DNA of 64,000 bases from Nocardioides marmoriginsengisoli (GTDB lineage Bacteria; Actinomycetota; Actinomycetes; Propionibacteriales; Nocardioidaceae). The position numbers and the translations under genes were made by a program. Shown piece by piece: positions 25,943 through 33,808 of this stretch (the first letter of the stretch is position 1; each line of letters opens with the position of its first letter). The stretch is taken from positions 736,089-800,088 of the forward strand of contig NZ_RJSE01000003.1 of the NCBI RefSeq assembly GCF_003725695.1, read 5' to 3'. Under the pieces are notes generated by a model. It was not told the origin of the DNA. It saw only the letters and a list, made by a program, of their open reading frames with translations, and made no database searches.

Positions 25943-26644
25943 CTACTCGGTCGAGGGGTTCAGGCCCATGACCTGCGCCACATCCAGCGAGCAGCCGACG
26001 ACCGTATCCGTCTCGCCGTTCCCCTTCGGCTCGTCGAACCAGACGCCCTCGCTCAGGCCCAGCTTCGCGAGAGCCCGGAGCGACGCGGCGTTGCGGTGGT
26101 CGGGGGCCGCGAAGAACTCGCGGGCGCCCGGATACGCCGGCCAGACGATGTCGCGGAGGAAGACCCACAGCAGCGACGTCCCGAGCCCCCGCCCCGCGAA
26201 CGCTGGCTCGCCGATCGCGTAGTCGAAACCGATCGCGTCAGGGCGCGAGCACACCAGCGCGTACTCCGGATGGTCGCTGATCCGGTAGTCCTGACTGAAC
26301 CCGATCGAGCGCCCGTTGACCTCCCAGATCCATAGCCGGGTCGGGTCCTCGCCCGTCAGGGCCTTGCCGTAGTACTCCGTCACTTGCTCGAGCGAGCGGT
26401 TCTCGTCCCACCAGCGCGCGACGTGCGGCTCGTTCACCCAGCGCACCAGATCGGGGAAGTCGCCCCGCGTCATCGGCCGTATCGAGAACCGGTGCTCCGG
26501 ATCGGTCCGGAACCGGAGCAGCTCGCCCGACAGGTCGACCGCCAGCACCGGACCGGCCTCACCGAGCTCCGCCAGCCGGCGATCCGCGGCATCGGCCCAG
26601 GACGACGCGGCGGCAGCTTGATCGCGCAGGATCTCGAAGTGCAT
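25943..26644 (-). CDS. GNAT acetyltransferase, AAC(6')-like
   Basis: 233 residues from ATG 26644 (MHFEILRDQ); a longer frame would overlap the divergent SnoaL gene's start. The first ~65 residues look like a linker/helical extension. The GNAT fold follows with FSIRPMTRGDFPDLVRWVNE and the acetyl-CoA loop FAGRGLGTSLLWVFL, then APDHRNAASLRALAKLGL. The WWDENRSLEQVTEYYGKAL segment resembles the AAC(6')-Ib/IucB-type acetyltransferases. Aminoglycoside or siderophore acylation are both possible, and neither is proven. Confidence 0.75.
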   Translation of the reverse strand: MHFEILRDQAAAASSWADAADRRLAELGEAGPVLAVDLSGELLRFRTDPEHRFSIRPMTRGDFPDLVRWVNEPHVARWWDENRSLEQVTEYYGKALTGEDPTRLWIWEVNGRSIGFSQDYRISDHPEYALVCSRPDAIGFDYAIGEPAFAGRGLGTSLLWVFLRDIVWPAYPGAREFFAAPDHRNAASLRALAKLGLSEGVWFDEPKGNGETDTVVGCSLDVAQVMGLNPSTE

Positions 26645-26678
26645 CCCCTCATTCTGCCGTGGATGGTTTGATGGGCCG

Positions 26679-27170
26679 GTGAGCCAAAACGAGAACATGT
26701 TGCAGTCCGCGTTCCAGCGCTACCTGGACACCGTCGAGGGCATCTGCGAGACCCGCGACTGGTCCGCGTTCGCGGACATGTTCACCGAGGACGCCACCTA
26801 CTCCGAGCACGTGTACGGAGACTTCGACGGCCGCGAGGAGATCCGTCCCTGGATCGTCAAGACGATGACCAGCTTCCCGGGCAGCGAGATGATCGGGTTC
26901 CCGCCGGCCTGGTTCGTCTTCGACCCGCCGACGAACCGCGTCATCTGCGACGTCCGCAACATCATGCGCGACCCCGGCGACGGGTCGGTCCACGAGGCCT
27001 CGAACATCACGATCCTGACGTTCGACGACGACGGGAACCTGATCCGCGAGGAGGACATCTACAACCCGCAGAAGTTCGCCGACATGACGCGCGAGTGGTG
27101 TCGTGTCGCGGATCAGCACGGGACCTTGAGCGAGGTCGGCAAGAGGATGCTCGCCGCGCTCGGCGGCTAG
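26679..27170 (+). CDS. SnoaL-like (NTF2-fold) protein
   Basis: 163 residues from GTG. Cone-shaped NTF2/SnoaL fold pattern: helix FQRYLDTVEGICETRDWSAF, then MFTEDATYSEHVYGDFDGR, and late strands ITILTFDDDGNLIREEDIYN. Such proteins are isomerases, hydrolases or ligand carriers. Start lies 34 bases from the divergent GNAT start. Its stop overlaps recX's stop by 4 bases on the opposite strand. Confidence 0.8.
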   Translation: MSQNENMLQSAFQRYLDTVEGICETRDWSAFADMFTEDATYSEHVYGDFDGREEIRPWIVKTMTSFPGSEMIGFPPAWFVFDPPTNRVICDVRNIMRDPGDGSVHEASNITILTFDDDGNLIREEDIYNPQKFADMTREWCRVADQHGTLSEVGKRMLAALGG

Positions 27171-27871
27171 AGCTCCGGATCCGCCAGGTCCGCGTCCAGC
27201 TCTTCGCGCACCACGCGGAACGACACTCCACTCGAGTAGCCCTTGCGGGCCAGCATGCCGACCAGGCGTCGGATCGCCACCTGCTTGTCGAGACCACGCA
27301 TCGAGCGGAGCTTGCGCTGCACCAGCAGGCGCGCCGCTTCGATCTCGTCCTCCTCCTCGACGGTGTCGAGCGCCTCGCGGGCCAGCTCGTCGTCGATGCC
27401 CTTGCGGCGGAGCTCCTGAGCAAGGGCCCGGCGGGCGAGCCCTCTCCCCTCCTGGCGCTGCGCCACCCACTCGCGGGCGAAGGCGGCGTCGTCGATCAGG
27501 CCGACTTCCTCGAACCGGTCCAGCAGGCCGAGCGCGACGTCGTCCGGGACGTTGCGCTCGGCCAGCTTCTTGGCGAGGTCGGCCCGACTGCGGGCGCGAC
27601 CGGTCAGCTGGTCGAGCAGGATCTTGCGCCCGACCGATACCGGATCGGCTTCCGGGCCCAGGTCGGCGTCACCTTCCGGAGGAGGTTCTGCCGATCGTCG
27701 GCCACGCCCCGGGTGGCGCCGAGCCCGCCCGGAGCCTCGTCGCGCAGAGGGCCCTGCGGCCTCCTCCGCCCCCGGCGCGGACCTCTCCGGGGTGCCCACT
27801 GCCAGGTTGATCGGCTCGTGGGCGACCCCGAAAAGATCAGCTACTGCCTGGGGGTCAGAGAGGGAAGCCAT
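27167..27871 (-). CDS. recX: RecX, regulator of RecA
   Basis: 234 residues. The C-terminal ~150 residues carry the tandem three-helix RecX modules: TGRARSRADLAKKLAERNVP, then LIDDAAFAREWVAQRQEGRG and IRRLVGMLARKGYS. RecX caps and limits RecA filaments. The first ~80 residues are disordered and Arg/Pro/Gly-rich (RRGSGRARRHPGRGRRS), a long extension compared with E. coli RecX but usual for actinobacteria. It is downstream of recA, separated by 113 bases that contain a hairpin. Confidence 0.9.
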   Translation of the reverse strand: MASLSDPQAVADLFGVAHEPINLAVGTPERSAPGAEEAAGPSARRGSGRARRHPGRGRRSAEPPPEGDADLGPEADPVSVGRKILLDQLTGRARSRADLAKKLAERNVPDDVALGLLDRFEEVGLIDDAAFAREWVAQRQEGRGLARRALAQELRRKGIDDELAREALDTVEEEDEIEAARLLVQRKLRSMRGLDKQVAIRRLVGMLARKGYSSGVSFRVVREELDADLADPEL

Positions 27872-27914
27872 TGGAGTTCGTCAAACCGTGGTGGTGGCAA
27901 GGCGGAGGAGGGAA

Positions 27915-27940
27915 GCCGGCCTTAGAGCGGAGCGGCCGGC
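27915..27940 (-). terminator. Hairpin between recA and recX
   Basis: GCCGGCC and GGCCGGC, 7 bases each with a 12-base loop, lie midway in the recA-recX gap. It may attenuate transcription so that recX is made at a lower level than recA, as described in other bacteria. The stem is short. Confidence 0.35.
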
Positions 27941-27984
27941 GACCGATCGACAACGCGGCCAACGCCGCGGTTTCACGGACTCCA

Positions 27985-29049
27985 TCAGAAATCGATGCCA
28001 TCGGGGTCGATCACCTTCGGCGGGATGTCGGCCGGGTTGTCGAGGGTCGGGCCGATGCCGAGCTTCTCGAGGATCCGCTTCTCCAGCTCGTTGGCGAGGT
28101 CCGGGTTGTCCTTCAGGAACGACCTGGAGTTCTCCTTGCCCTGGCCGAGCTGGTCGCCCTCGTAGGTGTACCAGGCGCCCGCCTTGCGAACGAGACCCTG
28201 CTCCACGCCGACGTCGATCAGGCCGCCCTCGCGGGAGATGCCCTTGCCGTACATGATGTCGAACTCAGCCTGCTTGAACGGCGGCGCGACCTTGTTCTTC
28301 ACGACCTTGACCCGGGTCCGGTTGCCGACCATGTCGGTGCCGTCCTTGAGGGTCTCGATCCGGCGGACGTCGAGGCGTACCGAGGAGTAGAACTTCAGCG
28401 CCTTGCCACCCGTGGTGGTCTCCGGCGACCCGAACATCACGCCGATCTTCTCGCGGAGCTGGTTGATGAAGATCATCGTGGTGTTGGTGTTGTTGAGCGC
28501 ACCGGTCATCTTCCGCAGCGCCTGGCTCATCAGCCGGGCCTGCAGGCCGACGTGGCTGTCACCCATCTCGCCCTCGATCTCGGCGCGGGGCACCAGCGCC
28601 GCCACCGAGTCGATCACGATCAGGTCGAGCGCGCCGGAGCGGATCAGCATGTCGGCGATCTCGAGCGCCTGCTCACCGCTGTCGGGCTGGGAGACCAGCA
28701 GCGCGTCGGTGTCGACCCCCAGCGCCTTGGCGTACTCCGGGTCGAGCGCGTGCTCGGCGTCGATGAAGGCCACGATGCCGCCGGCGGCCTGGGCGTTGGC
28801 GACCGCGTGCAGGGCCACCGTCGTCTTACCGGAGGACTCCGGGCCGTAGATCTCGACCACGCGACCGCGCGGCAGGCCGCCGAGGCCGAGGGCGATGTCG
28901 AGCGAGATCGCACCGGTCGGGATGACCTCCAGCGGCGCCCGGGTCTCGTCACCCAGTCGCATCACCGATCCCTTGCCGTACGACTTCTCGATGCTGGCCA
29001 GGGCCATGTCGAGGGCCTTGCCCTTGTCCTTCTCCGTGTTGCCCGCCAT
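27985..29049 (-). CDS. recA: RecA recombinase
   Basis: 354 residues, intein-free. Walker A GPESSGKT is at 69-76. The MAW motif region, Walker [11 protein letters not shown], loop L1 and the L2 segment ([20 protein letters not shown]) are all intact. Catalyses strand exchange and acts as the LexA co-protease in the SOS response. A LexA box is centred about 145 bases upstream of the ATG. AGGAC precedes the start at a normal distance. Confidence 0.98.
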   Translation of the reverse strand: MAGNTEKDKGKALDMALASIEKSYGKGSVMRLGDETRAPLEVIPTGAISLDIALGLGGLPRGRVVEIYGPESSGKTTVALHAVANAQAAGGIVAFIDAEHALDPEYAKALGVDTDALLVSQPDSGEQALEIADMLIRSGALDLIVIDSVAALVPRAEIEGEMGDSHVGLQARLMSQALRKMTGALNNTNTTMIFINQLREKIGVMFGSPETTTGGKALKFYSSVRLDVRRIETLKDGTDMVGNRTRVKVVKNKVAPPFKQAEFDIMYGKGISREGGLIDVGVEQGLVRKAGAWYTYEGDQLGQGKENSRSFLKDNPDLANELEKRILEKLGIGPTLDNPADIPPKVIDPDGIDF

Positions 29050-29179
29050 GTCTTCGTCCTGTCCTTGAGGTCATCCAGCTCTGTGTGTCCGCCAGACGTT
29101 AGGGACGGCCCCCGACACTCACTGCCACCGTTGCCGGTGGCTGTGGAGAACGGCTGCTCGATCCCGGCCTGTGGATCTC

Positions 29180-29201
29180 ACCGTAGCCGAACAGGTGTTC
29201 G
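29180..29201 (-). promoter_or_regulatory. recA SOS box and -10 element
   Basis: CGAACACCTGTTCG on the minus strand (29188-29201) is a perfect actinobacterial LexA operator. A TACGGT -10-like element (complement of 29180-29185) follows 2 bases after it, nearly the same spacing as at the HNH gene. The recA leader from here to the ATG is about 130 bases. The remainder of the gap 29050-29335 shows no gene or strong structure. Confidence 0.85.
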
Positions 29202-29335
29202 ATTTGCGAGTCATCGGCTCCGCGTGTCGCGGGAGCGCGTGCCGCGCAGGGGAAACGGGGCGCCCGCATGAGGGGAGGGAGTAGGCGCCCCGTCCAGGGC
29301 AGGGCGTACCCGCTGCCCCGGACGGCGAAACCTGC

Positions 29336-30586
29336 CTACGCCACCGCGCCCGTACGACGGATCAGCAGCCCGGCGTACGCGGCGGCACCGAGCGCGGCGA
29401 ACGCGAAGACGGAGGCGAATCCGGCCAGGGTCGAGAAGCCGTACTCCCCCACGATCACCCCGGACGCGGCACCGCCGATCGCGGCTGCCAGGTTCATCAC
29501 CAGGTCCGCCGTGCCCTGGACCTCGGTCACCGAAGACAGCGGCGCGTGCCCGGCCACCATCGTCGAGGCCGAGACGGTCGCCATCGACCAGCCGACGCCG
29601 AGCAGGAAGAGGCCGCCGAAGATCTCGGTCGAGCTGCCCTCGGGCGCGCGTCCGCAGAGCAGCAGCGAGACCAGCAGCACCACGCCGCCGGCGGCCAGCA
29701 CGGTCGCGGGACCGAGCCGGTCGACCGCGAAGCCCATCACCGGTGCGAACGCGAACATGCCCAGGACGTGCAGGCTGATCACCACGCCGATGATCTTCAG
29801 CGCCGCGCCGCCGTGCTCCATGTGCAGCGGCGTCATCACCATCACCGAGACCATCACCGCGTGCGCCGCGGCCAGGCCGATCATCGCCGCCAGGATCACC
29901 GGGCGCTCGGCGAGGACGGTCCGCAACGGCTGCTTCTCCTCGGCGGACTGGGTCCCGTCGGCGACCTGGCCGGCGTGGATCGAGCGGGCCAGCAGCAACG
30001 GGTCCGGGCGCATCCGGACGCCGATCACGACCGCGGCGATCAGCATCCCGGCGGTGCCGAGGGCGAACGGCCCGGTGAGCTCGGGGATGCCGGCCCAGTC
30101 GGCGAAGTCCGCGGACGGGCCGGTCAGGTTCGGGCCGGCGACGGCACCGAGGGTGGTCGCCCAGACCACGATCGAGAGCGCCCGGCCGCGACCGTCCGGC
30201 GGCGCCAGGTCGGTGGCGGCGTACCGGGAGGCGTAGGTCGCCGAGCTGGTCGCGCCGAGCAGGACCGCACCGAAGAGCAGCACCGGCATCGACTCCAGGA
30301 CGCCGGCCAGCACCGCCAGCGCCGAGCCGGCGGCGCCGAGCAGGTAGCCGACGACCAGCCCGATCCGGCGGCCGCGCGCCGCCATCAGCCGGGCCAGCAG
30401 CCAGGAGGCACCCGCGGCGCCGAGCACCTGCGCGGTCTGCGCGGTGCCGGCCAGCTCCTCGGAACCGGAGATGTCCCGGGCCAGCAGCGACGCGGTCGCG
30501 ATGCCGATCGTGATCCCGAGCGCGCCGAACGCCTGCGCGCCCACCAGCGTCGAGACCGTACGGCGCTGGGCCGCGACCGCGTCCAT
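29336..30586 (-). CDS. MFS transporter
   Basis: 416 residues with 12 predicted helices. Start set at ATG 30586, overlapping the DUF3046 stop by one base (TGATG). Motifs include SWLLARLMAARGRRIGLVVGYLLG between helices 2 and 3 and ASRYAATDLAPPDGRGRALS. Resembles uncharacterised actinobacterial MFS exporters. Its coupling to DUF3046 suggests co-expression. Substrate unknown. Confidence 0.85.
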   Translation of the reverse strand: MDAVAAQRRTVSTLVGAQAFGALGITIGIATASLLARDISGSEELAGTAQTAQVLGAAGASWLLARLMAARGRRIGLVVGYLLGAAGSALAVLAGVLESMPVLLFGAVLLGATSSATYASRYAATDLAPPDGRGRALSIVVWATTLGAVAGPNLTGPSADFADWAGIPELTGPFALGTAGMLIAAVVIGVRMRPDPLLLARSIHAGQVADGTQSAEEKQPLRTVLAERPVILAAMIGLAAAHAVMVSVMVMTPLHMEHGGAALKIIGVVISLHVLGMFAFAPVMGFAVDRLGPATVLAAGGVVLLVSLLLCGRAPEGSSTEIFGGLFLLGVGWSMATVSASTMVAGHAPLSSVTEVQGTADLVMNLAAAIGGAASGVIVGEYGFSTLAGFASVFAFAALGAAAYAGLLIRRTGAVA

Positions 30587-30780
30587 CACCGCTCCTTGGC
30601 CGGGAGCTCGAGCACGGCCCAGACGGCGCGCCAGACCTCCTTCGGCGGGACTCCCGCGGCCAGCGCCTCCTCCGCGGTCCGGCCGCCGAGCTCGCTGATC
30701 ACGTACAGCGAGGCCCAGGAGCGGGCGTAGCTGGCACCGAGCGCGTGCTCCATCCGGTCCCAGAACTCGGTGTGCCTCAC
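30586..30780 (-). CDS. DUF3046 family protein
   Basis: 64 residues starting MRHTEFWDRMEHALG and containing SWASLYVISELGGRTAEEAL, diagnostic of DUF3046. This small actinobacterial family is commonly encoded next to recA-recX, as here. Sandwiched between two overlapping genes (4-base overlap upstream, 1-base downstream). Function unknown. Confidence 0.9.
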   Translation of the reverse strand: MRHTEFWDRMEHALGASYARSWASLYVISELGGRTAEEALAAGVPPKEVWRAVWAVLELPAKER

Positions 30781-31349
30781 GTGGCGGACTCGGCGTCCGG
30801 TCCGGAGTCCGGGCTGCCGCCGATGTCGTAGAGGTGGTGGACGACGTCGTGCAGGTGGTAGATCCCGAGCGTCTCGACGGTGAAGAGGGAGCCGTTGCTG
30901 CGCCGGCCGGTGCGCTGCCAGGCGTCACTGGCGACGCCCGCGTAGACGGCGGCCACGTCGGCAGCGGCCTCGACCAGCTCGACGGCGACCACGCTCGGGT
31001 CCTGCTCGTCGTACCGGTCCTCGATCGCGGTGACGTCCTGGTCCCAGTTCGCGAACTGCGGGTCGTCCTGGTCGAGCATCAGCCCGACCCGCTCACCGAA
31101 GAGGCGGTGCACGTCGCGGACGTGGCAGGCGTACTCGAGGCGCGACCAGGTCTGCGGACCCGGTCGGACCGCGGCGTCCGCACCGTCCAGGACGCCGTAC
31201 CAGCCGCGGGTGTTGCTCCTGATCAGGTCCGGCAGCGTCGTCGCGTCGATCGCGGACGGGTCGAAGCCGCACTCCGGGCACGGTCGCTCGAGGACCCAGG
31301 TCCAGTCCTTGGTGTCAGGTTCGATGGCCACGGGAGCAGTCTGCCGCAC
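30777..31349 (-). CDS. DinB-like / mycothiol-type maleylpyruvate isomerase fold protein
   Basis: 190 residues from GTG 31349, which has GGGAG just upstream; an in-frame GTG at 31331 lacks such a site. The N-terminus has a CPECGFD pair of cysteines. A four-helix DinB-like core follows, with SRLEYACHVRDVHRLFGERV and the C-terminal HLHDVVHHLYDI, whose histidines could form the metal triad. Such folds are metal-dependent thiol transferases. Overlaps DUF3046 by 4 bases. Confidence 0.8.
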   Translation of the reverse strand: MRQTAPVAIEPDTKDWTWVLERPCPECGFDPSAIDATTLPDLIRSNTRGWYGVLDGADAAVRPGPQTWSRLEYACHVRDVHRLFGERVGLMLDQDDPQFANWDQDVTAIEDRYDEQDPSVVAVELVEAAADVAAVYAGVASDAWQRTGRRSNGSLFTVETLGIYHLHDVVHHLYDIGGSPDSGPDAESAT

Positions 31350-31381
31350 GCCGCTCCCGGCACCGATGGGATTATTCGTCC

Positions 31382-31867
31382 ATGGGCAACGTGATCATCC
31401 GGGACGCGATCGCGGCCGACCTTCCGTACGTCGCCGAGATCTACACCTACGAGTCGCTCTACGCCTACTCGACGTTCGAGACCGAGGAGCGGCCGCTCTC
31501 CGACTGGGAGCACAAGCTCGACAGCGGCGACCCGTTCCTGGTGGCGGTCGACGGCGGCCAGGTGCTCGGCTTCGCGTACGCCTCCCCGTTCCGGGACCGG
31601 CCGGCGTACGGGCGCACCCGGGAGGTCTCGGTGTACCTGCACCGCGCGGCCCGCGGCGAGCGCCTCGGCTCCCGCCTGTACGACGACCTGCTCCCCCGGC
31701 TGGTCGACGCCGGCTTCCACACCGCGCTGGCCCTGATCGCGCTTCCCAACAAGGCCAGCGTCAAGCTGCACGAGCGAGCCGGGTTCGAGCTCGCCGGGAC
31801 GATGCGCGAGGTCGGCGACAAGCAGGACCGGATGATCGACGTCGGCATCTACCAGCGGATGCTCTGA
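31382..31867 (+). CDS. GNAT acetyltransferase, phosphinothricin/methionine-sulfoximine type
   Basis: 161 residues. RDAIAADLPYVAEIYTYESL, the STFETEERPLSDW segment and the acetyl-CoA site RAARGERLGSRLYDDLL followed by ALIALPNKASVKLHERAGF match the PAT/MddA group that N-acetylates L-amino-acid analogues. Native substrates are probably methionine sulfoximine/sulfone-like. Divergent from the DinB-like gene with 32 bases between starts. Confidence 0.85.
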   Translation: MGNVIIRDAIAADLPYVAEIYTYESLYAYSTFETEERPLSDWEHKLDSGDPFLVAVDGGQVLGFAYASPFRDRPAYGRTREVSVYLHRAARGERLGSRLYDDLLPRLVDAGFHTALALIALPNKASVKLHERAGFELAGTMREVGDKQDRMIDVGIYQRML

Positions 31868-31886
31868 CCTGCCGGCGCTCGCCGAG

Positions 31887-32441
31887 TCAGCCGTGCTGCG
31901 GCGCCGGCGAGTGCCCGCCGGAGCCCATCTTGTCGATCCAGGCCAGGCCGATCGCCGACAGGATGAAGGCCATGTGGATGATCGTCTGCCACATCAGGGT
32001 GTCGTTGTCGAGACGCTCGGCCTCGATGAACGACTTGAGCAGGTGGATCGAGGAGATGCCGATGATCGACATCGCCAGCTTCACCTTGAGAACGTTCGGG
32101 TTGACGTGCGAGAGCCACTCCGGCTCGTCCCGGTGGCCGCGCATGTTGATCCGGGAGACGAAGGTCTCGTAGCCGCCGATGATCACCATGATCAGCAGGT
32201 TGGCGATCATCACCACGTCGACCAGTCCGAGGACGATCAGCATGATGGTCTCTTCGGTCATGTGGCCGAAGTCCTGGATCAGGTGGACGAGCTCTTTCCA
32301 GAACAGCACCACGTAGACGCCCTGGGCAACGATCAGCCCCAGGTAGAGGGGTGCCTGCAGCCAGCGGCTGAAGAAGATCGTCGTACCGACGACGTTGGTC
32401 AGCGCCCGCGAGTAGGGATGCTCCTGCTGAGATGTGGTCAC
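31887..32441 (-). CDS. UPF0114 / YqhA family membrane protein
   Basis: 184 residues with about four helices. The run SRWLQAPLYLGLIVAQGVY and LVDVVMIANLLIMVIIGGYE, followed by FVSRINMRGHRDEPEW, is the UPF0114 signature. The C-terminus carries a His/Pro tail. Function of the family is unknown; it is widespread and highly conserved. Confidence 0.88.
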   Translation of the reverse strand: MTTSQQEHPYSRALTNVVGTTIFFSRWLQAPLYLGLIVAQGVYVVLFWKELVHLIQDFGHMTEETIMLIVLGLVDVVMIANLLIMVIIGGYETFVSRINMRGHRDEPEWLSHVNPNVLKVKLAMSIIGISSIHLLKSFIEAERLDNDTLMWQTIIHMAFILSAIGLAWIDKMGSGGHSPAPQHG

Positions 32442-32473
32442 GGGCTGATCTTAGGTGAGGCTGTCCAACCGGA

Positions 32474-32520
32474 CCTCACGACCGGCGCCCGTCTGACCAG
32501 GACAGGCGCCGGCCGTGAGG
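32474..32520 (-). terminator. Terminator hairpin after gene 32597-33652
   Basis: CCTCACGACCGGCGCC and GGCGCCGGCCGTGAGG form a 16-base stem with one mismatch and a 15-base loop, in the gap upstream of the YqhA gene. A locally AT-rich patch at 32555-32590 adjoins it, possibly promoter sequence, though I see no well-spaced hexamer pair. Confidence 0.6.
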
Positions 32521-32596
32521 GTTCTGGTCCGGACGAGCCAACGCCCGGGCCTCTAAACTACACATATCCGATCAACTATGTCTTCTTAGGGTGCGC

Positions 32597-33652
32597 CTAG
32601 CGCAGGGTGATCGGAATCTCGGCGTCACCGAGGGTCGAGGTGTAGCTCTGACCGTTGGTGGAGACCTTGGTCCGGCTCCCGCCCATCCGGAAGACGCCGG
32701 CCCGGACGTCGGCCGGGATCTCGAAGCCGACCAGGGCCACCGACGCGTCCGGGTCGAGGTCGCGGCCGGGATAGCTGCGCCCCTTCTTGTCCACGAAGGT
32801 CACCTCGTCGACCGGGACGTACTTCTGGGTCTGGCCGGCGTACGAGTAGTAGGCGTTGACGATCAGGAACACCCGCCGCGGGCTCGACGGCGCCAGGCCG
32901 TCCAGGAAGAACCGGCGCTGCTGGAACTCCACGGTCACGTCCCGGGTGAAGGTGTCGCTGACCTGCCCGCTCGCGTTCTGGAGCGGGACGCTGGTGCGCT
33001 CGATCACCCGGAAGGTCCGGTTCAGCGGGACCCGTTCGGTCTGGTCCTTCTGCGCGAGCAGCGCGATGTTGCCCTCGCCTGCCGAGTCGTCGAGCAGGGA
33101 GAGGGACTGGTCGAAGCCGTCCGCGTCCATGTCCAGGCGCACGTCCTGGGTGCCCGGCGGGAGCACCACCACGAAGGTGTCCGTGCCCGCCGGCAGGTCC
33201 TCGTAGCTGCCGTCCACGTCCACCCGAGGCGCGACCGACCGCCAGCCCTCGCAGGGCTCGACCTCGCAGACCCAGTCCCCCAACCGGAACGCGAGCAGCC
33301 GGCTTCCCTCCGGTGCTCGCCGGGTCCCCGACGAGGTCTTCACGGCGTCGACCTCGGAGAGCGCGAGTACGGCGACGCCGGCCTTCTCGGAGCCCATCCC
33401 GCGCGGCTCCTCGAGCTTCTTCGGCTGCGCGCCCGGGGCACTGAGCACACCCTGCAGCCCCAGCGGCCGGAGCTGTGCCACGACGGCCTCGCGGTCCGCC
33501 TCGTTCCCACCGCCGACCAGGATCCCGGCGACGGCGTAGGCGAAGAGCTCCATCACCAGGAACCCGGCGCAGAGAACCCCGATCGTGCGGCGCCGGCCCC
33601 CTTCGAACAGGGTCACCCGGACCCTCTCGATCCAGGCCCGTACGTCGTTCAA
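32597..33652 (-). CDS. Hypothetical membrane-anchored protein
   Basis: 351 residues from a TTG start (LNDVRAWIERV) that has GGAAGG 10 bases upstream; no ATG or GTG start gives a sensible N-terminus. One transmembrane helix (IGVLCAGFLVMELFAYAVAG) near residues 24-45 is followed by an extracytoplasmic beta-rich region of about 300 residues, with LDMDADGFDQSL and FTRDVTVEFQQRRFFLDGL segments. Two cysteines (VCEVEPCEG) could form a disulfide. No domain recognised. Divergent from lhr with 156 bases between starts. Confidence 0.65.
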   Translation of the reverse strand: MNDVRAWIERVRVTLFEGGRRRTIGVLCAGFLVMELFAYAVAGILVGGGNEADREAVVAQLRPLGLQGVLSAPGAQPKKLEEPRGMGSEKAGVAVLALSEVDAVKTSSGTRRAPEGSRLLAFRLGDWVCEVEPCEGWRSVAPRVDVDGSYEDLPAGTDTFVVVLPPGTQDVRLDMDADGFDQSLSLLDDSAGEGNIALLAQKDQTERVPLNRTFRVIERTSVPLQNASGQVSDTFTRDVTVEFQQRRFFLDGLAPSSPRRVFLIVNAYYSYAGQTQKYVPVDEVTFVDKKGRSYPGRDLDPDASVALVGFEIPADVRAGVFRMGGSRTKVSTNGQSYTSTLGDAEIPITLR

Positions 33653-33808
33653 CGTCGGTGTGCCTTCCGTGCGGGCCGGGACCGGCCGGGTGCGCCGAGC
33701 ATAGCCAGCCCGCGCCGAACCCCGCCGGGGATCCCGCACAACCTTTTCGGGCCCTGACCGACCCGTCCAGCACCCCGCGATGTCGGTGTCCTGGGGAATG
33801 ATGGCCGG

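Noticed and set aside
29188..29205. GTTCGA resembling a tRNA T-loop
   Set aside because: It is part of the LexA box; no acceptor or anticodon stem can be formed. No tRNA was found in any gap.
27871..29271. 466-codon plus-strand frame opposite recA
   Set aside because: Shadow of recA; no motif and unusual composition.
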